This document shows, one piece after another, positions 1 to 4,786 of a DNA stretch of 10,704 nt. The stretch comes from Nonomuraea sp. Its GTDB lineage: Bacteria; Actinomycetota; Actinomycetes; Streptosporangiales; Streptosporangiaceae. The stretch spans positions 1 through 10,704 of the forward strand of contig JABFVJ010000381.1 in the NCBI GenBank assembly GCA_013362835.1. The letters are read 5' to 3'. The notes beneath the pieces were generated by a model. The model ran no database searches, was not told the DNA's origin, and saw only the letters and a list, made by a program, of their open reading frames with translations. Each line of letters begins with the position of its first letter. The stretch's first letter is position 1. The translations under genes were made by a program, and so were the position numbers.

Positions 1-38
1 GAGCCGCCCTGCTGCGGAACTGGCTCGCGACCGTATGA
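1..38 (+). CDS. hisH: HisH C-terminus (imidazole glycerol phosphate synthase glutaminase subunit), partial
   Basis: Only the last 11 codons and the stop are present. Reading frame 3 gives AALLRNWLATV followed by TGA at 36-38. A hydrophobic stretch ending in a NWL-type sequence is typical of the HisH C-terminus, and the position directly upstream of priA in an actinobacterial his operon fits. HisH is the class I amidotransferase subunit that supplies ammonia to HisF, which is encoded 1.5 kb downstream. The catalytic residues lie outside the window, so the call rests on the short tail plus synteny. The next start codon follows 7 bases after the stop, indicating one transcript. Confidence 0.72.
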   Translation, partial: AALLRNWLATV

Positions 39-45
39 GCGCCGC

Positions 46-375
46 ATGAGCAAGGAGCGGGCGCGCCGGCGGGCCGAGCGTGAGGCTGAGCGGGCCCGCG
101 CGGCGCGGCGCAACGAGGAGCGGCAGGCGCGCAGATCCCGGCGTCGCGCGTTCGTCGGCCGGCTCGTCCCGCGCCCGGTCAGGTTCGCCCGCCAGGGCGG
201 CCTGATCGCTCGCCGCCACCGCGCCCAGAACCTCGTCGTCGCGGCGGGCTTCCTGCTCGTGCAGGCGATCGTCTGGCTGATCTGGGGTTCGGCCGGGATC
301 AGCCTCGCGGTGCTCGTCTTCTCCCTGCTGCTCGCCCCTGTAGTCGTGACCCTCGCTTTCGACCGGAGGACCTGA
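46..375 (+). CDS. Small basic membrane protein inside the his operon
   Basis: This gene encodes 109 residues of unknown function. Residues 1-60 are extremely Arg/Glu/Ala-rich (for example RARRRAEREAERARAARR), probably a charged cytoplasmic helix. They are followed by two hydrophobic segments at about 62-81 and 85-105 joined by a short GSAG turn, and a DRRT tail. With the positive-inside rule both termini should be cytoplasmic. There is no signal peptide or catalytic motif. The ATG at 46 follows the hisH stop by 7 bases without a clear Shine-Dalgarno sequence, so translation is probably coupled to hisH. The stop codon abuts the priA ATG, and the priA ribosome binding site lies within its last codons. 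I do not recognise a named family. Codon use (high third-position GC) and the fit between flanking genes support a real gene. Confidence 0.8.
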   Translation: MSKERARRRAEREAERARAARRNEERQARRSRRRAFVGRLVPRPVRFARQGGLIARRHRAQNLVVAAGFLLVQAIVWLIWGSAGISLAVLVFSLLLAPVVVTLAFDRRT

Positions 376-1098
376 ATGTCGCTCGTATTGCTTCCCGCCG
401 TGGACGTGGCCGATGGCCAGGCCGTACGCCTCGTCCAAGGTGAGGCCGGTACCGAGACCGGCTTCGGCGAGCCGCTCGCCGCGGCGCTGGCCTGGCAGGA
501 GGCGGGCGCCGAGTGGGTGCATCTGGTCGACCTCGACGCCGCCTTCGGCAGGGGCTCCAACAAGGAGCTGATCAGCGAGGTGATCGGCAAGCTCGACGTC
601 GACGTGGAGCTGTCGGGCGGCATCCGCGACGACGAGTCGCTGGCCGCGGCCCTGGCCACCGGCTGCCGCCGGGTCAACATCGGCACCGCCGCCCTGGAGA
701 ACCCCGAATGGTGCCGGAAGATCATCGCCGAGCACGGTGACAGGATCGCGGTGGGGCTCGACGTACGCGGCTCCACGCTGGCCGCCCGCGGCTGGACGAA
801 GGAGGGCGGCGACCTGTGGGAGGTGCTCGACCGCCTGGAGGCCGACGGCTGCGCCCGCTACGTCGTCACCGACGTGACCAAGGACGGCATGCTCCAGGGC
901 CCCAATCTCGACCTCTACCGGCGCATCTGCGCCCGCACCGACAAGCCCGTGATCGCCAGTGGCGGAGTGTCCAGTCTTGATGACCTGGTGGCACTCGCTT
1001 CTCTCGTCCCGGTCGGACTGGAGGGGGCCATCGTGGGCAGGGCCCTGTACGCTCACGCGTTCACTCTGGAAAACGCGCTGGCCGCGGTACGCGTGTAG
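376..1098 (+). CDS. priA: Phosphoribosyl isomerase A, bifunctional HisA/TrpF
   Basis: This 240-residue (beta/alpha)8-barrel enzyme isomerises ProFAR in histidine synthesis (HisA reaction). In actinobacteria lacking trpF it also isomerises phosphoribosylanthranilate in tryptophan synthesis. The two phosphate-binding halves are visible: LSGGIR near 79-84 and IASGGVSS near 193-200. Asp10 in LLPAVDV and Asp170 in TDVTKDGM match the catalytic pair of M. tuberculosis PriA (D11/D175 from memory). Arg138 and Trp140 in [10 protein letters not shown] match the active-site loop R143/W145 that distinguishes PriA from plain HisA. Length is normal. The ATG at 376 directly follows the preceding stop and has GGAGGA at 364-369. 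Bifunctionality is inferred from these residues and lineage; whether the genome has a separate trpF cannot be seen here. Confidence 0.95.
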   Translation: MSLVLLPAVDVADGQAVRLVQGEAGTETGFGEPLAAALAWQEAGAEWVHLVDLDAAFGRGSNKELISEVIGKLDVDVELSGGIRDDESLAAALATGCRRVNIGTAALENPEWCRKIIAEHGDRIAVGLDVRGSTLAARGWTKEGGDLWEVLDRLEADGCARYVVTDVTKDGMLQGPNLDLYRRICARTDKPVIASGGVSSLDDLVALASLVPVGLEGAIVGRALYAHAFTLENALAAVRV

Positions 1099-1118
1099 CT
1101 TCGCCGGGAGGGGGCGGA

Positions 1119-1520
1119 ATGAGCGTCAGCATGGAGAGCACCGGTCCGAGGGTGTTTTCGGGCGGCGTCTGGGAGGAGAAGTACGGCTATGCCCGCGCCG
1201 TGGTCGTGGGCGAGCGCGTGATCGTGTCCGGCTGCACGGCCACGATCGACGGAGAGGTGCGCCACGTCGGCGACGCCTACAGGCAGGGCCTGACCGCGAT
1301 CGACATCGCACTCGACGCGGTCCAGATGGGCGGCCTGACCCGCGAGGACGTGGTCATGGTCCGCTACTACGTGGTGGAGCAGCGCCACTTCGACCTCGTC
1401 GGCAGGGCCATCTTCGAGGTCTTCGGGCACGTGCGGCCCGCCTGCACAGGAGTGAGGGTGGCCGGGCTGGTCGACCCCCGGATGCTGGTCGAGATCGAAA
1501 TCGAGGCACTGCGAGCATGA
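1119..1520 (+). CDS. Rid (RidA/YjgF/YER057c/UK114) superfamily protein lacking the catalytic Arg
   Basis: The 133-residue chorismate-mutase-like protein has the family C-terminus RPACTGVRV...[11 protein letters not shown]. True RidA trimers hydrolyse reactive enamines/imines made by PLP enzymes such as threonine dehydratase, using Arg105 (E. coli numbering) to hold the substrate carboxylate. Aligning PARSCVEV of E. coli with PACTGVRV here puts Cys109 at the Arg105 position, while Glu127 matches Glu120. This places the protein among the Rid subgroups without the arginine (Rid4-7 type), for which imine deaminase activity is not expected. The ATG at 1119 has a strong GGAGG at 1107-1111, 7 bases upstream; an in-frame ATG at 1131 is the alternative. 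Its stop overlaps the hisF start in ATGA, so the two are translationally coupled. A Rid-like gene between priA and hisF is, from memory, also seen in Streptomyces. Its role is unknown. Confidence 0.88.
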   Translation: MSVSMESTGPRVFSGGVWEEKYGYARAVVVGERVIVSGCTATIDGEVRHVGDAYRQGLTAIDIALDAVQMGGLTREDVVMVRYYVVEQRHFDLVGRAIFEVFGHVRPACTGVRVAGLVDPRMLVEIEIEALRA

Positions 1521-2278
1521 CCGTAGCGGTAAGAGTGATCCCCTGTCTCGACGTCGACGCCGGGCGGGTGGTCAAGGGCGTCAACTTCGCCAACCTGCGC
1601 GACGCGGGCGATCCGGTCGAGCTGGCCAGGCGTTACGACGAGGAGGGCGCCGACGAGCTGACCTTCCTCGACATCACCGCCTCGTCGGGCGAGCGGGAGA
1701 CCATGCTCGACGTGGTGCGCAGGACCGCCGAGCAGGTGTTCATCCCGCTCACCGTCGGCGGCGGCGTACGTGCGGTCGACGACGTCAACCGGCTGCTGCG
1801 GGCGGGGGCCGACAAGGTGTCGCTGAACACGGCGGCCATCGCCAGGCCCGAGCTGCTGACCGAGTCGTCGCGGCGGTTCGGCGCCCAGTGCGTGGTGCTG
1901 TCGGTCGACGCGCGCCGGGCGCCCGGCACCGCGAGCGGCTTCGAGGTGACCACCCACGGCGGCCGCCGCGGCACCGGGATCGACGCCGTGGAGTGGGCCG
2001 CGCGCGGCGAGGAGCTGGGCGTGGGCGAGATCCTGCTCAACTCCATGGACGGCGACGGCACCCTCGACGGCTACGACCTGGAGATGCTGCGCGCGGTGCG
2101 CGCGGCGGTGCGGGTGCCGGTGATCGCCAGCGGCGGCGCCGGCCGGCTGGAGCACTTCGCCCCGGCGGTCGCGGCCGGGGCCGACGCCGTGCTGGCGGCG
2201 AGCGTGTTCCACTTCGGCACGCTGAAGATCTCCGACGTCAAGGACACGCTGCGCATGGCGGGCCACCAGGTCCGCTGA
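1517..2278 (+). CDS. hisF: Imidazole glycerol phosphate synthase cyclase subunit
   Basis: This 253-residue (beta/alpha)8-barrel enzyme condenses PRFAR with ammonia, delivered by HisH, to form imidazole glycerol phosphate and AICAR. Motifs seen: [17 protein letters not shown] with catalytic Asp12 (D11 in T. maritima), LTVGGGVR near 79-85, VVLSVDAR with Asp131 (D130 equivalent), [13 protein letters not shown] at 175-187, and IASGGAGR at 203-210 for phosphate binding. Length is standard and no key residue is missing. The ATG at 1517 overlaps the upstream stop by 4 bases (ATGA). An open frame extends further upstream, but it only runs antiphase through the Rid gene. It is the last + strand gene before a terminator-like hairpin, so it ends this his operon segment. 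Confidence 0.97.
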   Translation: MTVAVRVIPCLDVDAGRVVKGVNFANLRDAGDPVELARRYDEEGADELTFLDITASSGERETMLDVVRRTAEQVFIPLTVGGGVRAVDDVNRLLRAGADKVSLNTAAIARPELLTESSRRFGAQCVVLSVDARRAPGTASGFEVTTHGGRRGTGIDAVEWAARGEELGVGEILLNSMDGDGTLDGYDLEMLRAVRAAVRVPVIASGGAGRLEHFAPAVAAGADAVLAASVFHFGTLKISDVKDTLRMAGHQVR

Positions 2279-2283
2279 GCCCG

Positions 2284-2308
2284 CCGGCCCCGCCCTGGGC
2301 GGGGCCGG
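2284..2308. terminator. Perfect 11-bp hairpin between convergent hisF and ligase genes
   Basis: CCGGCCCCGCC at 2284-2294 pairs perfectly with GGCGGGGCCGG at 2298-2308 around a 3-base loop. It occupies most of the 39-base gap between the hisF stop (2278) and the stop of the converging gene (2318). There is no T-tract on either side, as is common in high-GC actinomycetes, so it may act as a non-canonical or Rho-assisted bidirectional terminator. Function is inferred from position and stem strength. Confidence 0.75.
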
Positions 2309-2317
2309 ACGGTGGGA

Positions 2318-3679
2318 TCAGAACACCCGCATGTGCTGGAAGAGCTCGTACGAGGCGTCCTTGGCGGCGAACGCGGCCGCCTCCGAACGCTTGACGGCCA
2401 GGTACGCGTCGCGCCGCAGCGGCCCGAGCGCCTCCATGAGCAGTTCGTCGGCCTCCAGGGCGTCGAGCGCCTCCTCCAGGGAGCCGGGCAGACGCGGGTA
2501 GCGGCCGGGCCGGGTGTCGGGGTCGACGTCCACGGGCTCGCCCGGGTCGAGCTTGCGCCGGACGCCGTCGAGGCCGGCGTGGATGACCGCGCCGAGCGAC
2601 AGGTAGGGGTTGGCCGAGGAGTCCGACGGTTTCAGCTCCAGGTTCGGCTCGCCGCTCTCGCCCAGCGGCGAGCACACGCGGACCGCGGCCTCGCGGTTGT
2701 CGGTGCCGTAGACGGCGTACGCGCTCGACCACATGCGGGGCGCCAGGCGGCGGAAGCTGTTGACGCTGCCGCAGGTCAGGGCGGTCAGGGCGGGCAGGTG
2801 GGCGATCAGGCCGCCGATGAACCCGGCGCGCGCCTCGCCGTCGTCGGCGAAGAGGTTCTGGTTGTCGCGCCACAGCGACAGGTGCAGGTGGGCGCCGTTG
2901 CCCGCCTGGTCGGCCAGGGGTTTGGGGGCCAGCGTGGCCCACATGGACATGCGCATCGCCATGCCGCGCACGGTCTCGCGGTAGAGCACGTGGTTGTCGG
3001 CGGCGCGCAGGGCGGGCGCGTGGCGGATCGACAGCTCCTGCTGGCCGGGGCCGAGCTCGGGATGGTAGTGCTCGACGCGCAGGCCCTGGGTCTCCAGGGC
3101 GCGCATGAGCTTGATCGTGTAGTCGTGGGCGGTGTCGAAGCCCGCGCCGGCGTAGCAGAGAGAGTCGTCGAGCGGCACCAGCCGGTCGGGGCCGCCGCCG
3201 GGGTCGGGCAGGCGGCGGCCGAGCGTGAACTCGGGCTCGAACGCGGCCTCCATCCGGTAGCCGTCGCCGGCCAGCTCCGCGACGGCGTCCTTGAGGAACG
3301 TCCGCGCGCAGGCGCCCCACGGCGAGCCGTCGGGGGTGCGCAGGTCCGACAGCATCGCGGCGGCGCCCGGGGCGTGGGGCAGCGGGACGTAGGTGGCGGG
3401 GTCGGGGACGATGCGTACCTCGCCCACCGGACCCAGGTGCTCGACCTCCTGGAGCTGGTCGAGCATGTTCATCGCCATCATGGCCACCGTGTGCCCGATG
3501 CCCGTGTCGAGCCGTTCGGCCAGCCGGGAGCGGGACGCCGCCTTGCCGCGGATCACGCCACCGTGGTCGGCGTACAGGAACCGGATCAGCTCGATGCCCT
3601 CGAGCTCGGCCCGTTCGAGGATGCGCCGGGCGTGAGGATCGAGCTGACTGATCTTGGTGCCGCTGGGGCGATCTCTCAT
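2318..3679 (-). CDS. Glutamine-synthetase-like (GS I-like) carboxylate-amine ligase
   Basis: The gene encodes 453 residues from the ATG at 3679. A GTG at 3718 would add 13 residues but has no better ribosome site. GS catalytic-domain motifs are present: EPEF metal ligands Glu148/Glu150, PGQQELSI with Glu215, NGAHLHLSL at 261-269 with His264/His266, NSFRRLAP at 307-314, and NREAAVR with Arg329/Arg334 (R339/R344 in enterobacterial GS). It departs from GlnA at specific points. The flap glutamate E327 is Trp317, R359 in EFR is Lys350 in ELK, and no NLYDLPP adenylylation motif is present. This resembles plant and fungal GSI-like/FluG C-terminal proteins and bacterial gamma-glutamyl-amine ligases, so the acceptor is probably not ammonium. 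The true substrate is unknown. The gene converges on hisF and follows a small membrane-protein gene with a 62-base gap. Confidence 0.9.
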   Translation of the reverse strand: MRDRPSGTKISQLDPHARRILERAELEGIELIRFLYADHGGVIRGKAASRSRLAERLDTGIGHTVAMMAMNMLDQLQEVEHLGPVGEVRIVPDPATYVPLPHAPGAAAMLSDLRTPDGSPWGACARTFLKDAVAELAGDGYRMEAAFEPEFTLGRRLPDPGGGPDRLVPLDDSLCYAGAGFDTAHDYTIKLMRALETQGLRVEHYHPELGPGQQELSIRHAPALRAADNHVLYRETVRGMAMRMSMWATLAPKPLADQAGNGAHLHLSLWRDNQNLFADDGEARAGFIGGLIAHLPALTALTCGSVNSFRRLAPRMWSSAYAVYGTDNREAAVRVCSPLGESGEPNLELKPSDSSANPYLSLGAVIHAGLDGVRRKLDPGEPVDVDPDTRPGRYPRLPGSLEEALDALEADELLMEALGPLRRDAYLAVKRSEAAAFAAKDASYELFQHMRVF

Positions 3680-3717
3680 CCTGCCTGCGTAACACGATCT
3701 GCCAGCGCGGGGAAGCA

Positions 3718-3746
3718 CCTGACGCAGACAGAACCCCGACGTCAGG
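3718..3746. repeat. 7-bp inverted repeat between small membrane gene and ligase gene
   Basis: CCTGACG at 3718-3724 is complemented by CGTCAGG at 3740-3746 across 15 bases. It overlaps the stop codon of the small membrane-protein gene and lies about 40 bases upstream of the preferred ligase start. It could be a weak attenuating hairpin or a regulator half-site pair. It is short enough to be chance, so function is not claimed. Confidence 0.35.
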
Positions 3747-3903
3747 TCAGAACATTTGTGAAGAAGACAGCCAATTGGTTGGCTCCTTGGACAATTCCGT
3801 CAAACACGCCGTTGACCGCGGCCGCCGCCTGGGCCGGCCGGGTGAACAGGTAGAAGACCACGAACGCCACCAGAACGTACGTAGCCACCTTCTTGACCTG
3901 CAT
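3742..3903 (-). CDS. 53-residue single-helix membrane protein
   Basis: The product is MQVKKVATYVLVAFVVFYLF followed by TRPAQAAAAVNGVFDGIVQGA and a hydrophobic amphipathic tail ending FFTNVLT. Two lysines precede one transmembrane segment (about residues 6-21). The later part lacks charge except one Asp and may lie along the membrane. The ATG at 3903 was chosen because GGAGG sits six bases upstream (3910-3914); an in-frame ATG at 3924 would add MDCRRPP without such a site. Similar tiny proteins (VAFVVF...RP.A.A.....VFDG) occur widely in actinomycetes as hypothetical proteins, as far as I recall. No catalytic motif is present, and signal-peptide cleavage after an AQA-type site is possible but unproven. 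It precedes the glutamine-synthetase-like gene and may share its transcript. Confidence 0.75.
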   Translation of the reverse strand: MQVKKVATYVLVAFVVFYLFTRPAQAAAAVNGVFDGIVQGANQLAVFFTNVLT

Positions 3904-3909
3904 GGGGGG

Positions 3910-3914
3910 CCTCC
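3910..3914 (-). promoter_or_regulatory. Strong ribosome binding site deciding the small membrane protein start
   Basis: On the - strand GGAGG is followed by six bases and then ATG at 3903. This fixes the start of the 53-residue protein rather than the ATG at 3924, which would overlap the promoter-proximal leader and lacks a comparable site. Confidence 0.7.
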
Positions 3915-3933
3915 TGCAGTCCATTCCCAGCCG

Positions 3934-3964
3934 TATATACCCGGATCTGGGCGATCACGGTCAT
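3934..3964 (-). promoter_or_regulatory. Candidate promoter for the small membrane protein and ligase genes
   Basis: On the - strand a TATATA at 3939-3934 (matching the first four bases of the -10 consensus) is preceded by ATGACC at 3964-3959, a 4/6 match to TTGACA, with a long 19-base spacer. This is one of the few AT-rich spots in the region. It would give a leader of roughly 25 bases ending in the GGAGG ribosome site. The spacer is longer than ideal, so an alternative sigma factor or a different -35 is possible. Confidence 0.35.
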
Positions 3965-3978
3965 CTTCTGTGAAGATG
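3962..3978. repeat. Perfect 7-bp palindromic hairpin in the intergenic region
   Basis: CATCTTC (3962-3968) and GAAGATG (3972-3978) are perfect complements around TGT. The site abuts the candidate -35 of the small membrane-protein promoter and lies about 90 bases after the stop of the upstream TIGR03085-like gene. It could be an operator for a dimeric regulator or a weak transcription terminator of the upstream gene. It is moderately AT-rich, unlike the GC-rich terminator hairpins elsewhere in this window, which slightly favours a protein-binding site. Confidence 0.45.
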
Positions 3979-4066
3979 TCCAAGATCCTAACCGGGGGGC
4001 TTCTTTCCTGTGCCATCGTACGGGCTGGAGGTTTAAGGCGAGTGGTTTCCGGGGCGAGGGTTTCGG

Positions 4067-4696
4067 TCAGAACCCGAGCCTGGCTCCGGTCGCCCGCGCC
4101 ACGGCGTCGTCGTCGCCGGTCAGCTCCACGCGGGCGTGCGCCTGGCGGCCGAAGCAGAACAGCAGCAGCTCCGAAGCCGTCCCCGTGACCTGGACGTTGG
4201 CGCCCTCCCGCGCCCCTCCGAGCGCGACCCCGCCGCCGGTGCGGCGCAGCACCAGGCGGACCGGCGAGCGGCGCAGCATGATCCTGGCCCCCGCCGAGAC
4301 CCGCTTCCACATCAGCCGGTCGAGGTCGGCGGGCAGCTCGCGGGGCTCCCATCCGGGCTGGGCCCGGCGCACGTCCTCGTGGTGGACGAAGTACTCCAGG
4401 GTGTTGACCGCCGTGTCGAGGAAGGGCAGCAGCCCGTAGACGCCGCCCGGCTCGCGGACCAGGCCGACCAGTTCGGGGTAGGGGTGCTTGGCCTTCAGGC
4501 CGTTCTGGACCGAGGCCGTGTAGCCCGCCAGCGCGCTGATCCCGATGCCGCCCATGGCGTCGGGCCTGCGCTCGCGCAACACCAGGTGGGCGGCCAGATC
4601 GTAGGTGTCCCAGCCGGCGCACAGGGTGGGCGCGCCGGGGCCGAGCCGGTCGAACAGGTCGCAGAGCGCGGCGCGTTCGCCACGAGCGTGAGTCAC
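4067..4696 (-). CDS. TIGR03085-like protein (DinB / mycothiol-dependent maleylpyruvate isomerase fold)
   Basis: This 209-residue protein begins (M/V)THARGERAALCDLFDRLGP and contains LCAGWDTYDLAAHLVLRERRPDA, the hallmark N-terminus of an actinobacterial family in the MDMPI/DinB-like four-helix fold. His37, Glu101 and His105 (EYFVHH) have the type and Glu-x3-His spacing of the zinc ligands of C. glutamicum maleylpyruvate isomerase (H52, E144, H148 from memory). A metal-dependent, possibly mycothiol-linked activity is therefore plausible but unproven. The C-terminus TGTASELLLFCFGRQAHARV resembles the small C-terminal domain of the same superfamily. The GTG at 4696 was chosen because family homology begins there; a longer frame to 4822 would overlap the divergent transporter gene. 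A weak AGGTAGG lies upstream. It is divergent from the ABC pair with a 90-base gap. Confidence 0.85.
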   Translation of the reverse strand: MTHARGERAALCDLFDRLGPGAPTLCAGWDTYDLAAHLVLRERRPDAMGGIGISALAGYTASVQNGLKAKHPYPELVGLVREPGGVYGLLPFLDTAVNTLEYFVHHEDVRRAQPGWEPRELPADLDRLMWKRVSAGARIMLRRSPVRLVLRRTGGGVALGGAREGANVQVTGTASELLLFCFGRQAHARVELTGDDDAVARATGARLGF

Positions 4697-4701
4697 GTGA
4701 C
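4692..4701. promoter_or_regulatory. 10-bp perfect palindrome over the start codon
   Basis: GTCACGTGAC is fully self-complementary and covers the GTG start of the TIGR03085-like gene, at the edge of the divergent promoter region. It could be an operator half-site arrangement; a ten-base palindrome can also occur by chance. Low confidence in function. Confidence 0.3.
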
Positions 4702-4715
4702 CAAGCCTACCTGTG

Positions 4716-4742
4716 GGAATAAGGAGAAGATCGGACGTGATA
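4716..4742 (+). promoter_or_regulatory. Candidate ECF-type promoter for the ABC exporter genes
   Basis: The 90-base gap between divergent starts is unusually AT-rich. GGAAT at 4716-4720 is followed by 16 bases and GTGATA at 4737-4742, which resembles the GGAAY-N16-GT layout of extracytoplasmic-function sigma promoters. The leader would then be about 40 bases, ending in GAAGGGA (4770-4776). A sigma-70 type -10 within the downstream CATAGATACAAAT stretch is an alternative. Only transcript mapping could choose between them. Confidence 0.3.
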
Positions 4743-4786
4743 GGGACATAGATACAAATTTCGACGTTTGAAGGGAAAACCACCGA

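Noticed and set aside
376..1098. The isomerase as plain HisA.
   Set aside because: The ARGWTKEGG loop and residue pattern match actinobacterial PriA, so the bifunctional name was preferred, although activity on the Trp substrate is not proven here.
2312..3853. A 513-codon + strand open frame opposite the ligase gene.
   Set aside because: It is antisense to a clear glutamine-synthetase-like gene, with a composition (Val/Gly/Ala/Arg/His-rich) typical of shadow frames in GC-rich DNA and no recognisable domain.
3747..4016. A - strand frame starting at ATG 4016 with a diverse-looking first 35 residues (ILDIFTEDDRDRPDPGIYGW part).
   Set aside because: Third-codon-position GC is low, no ribosome binding site was found, and the frame continues out of phase through the small membrane-protein gene. 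The region fits a promoter/leader better.
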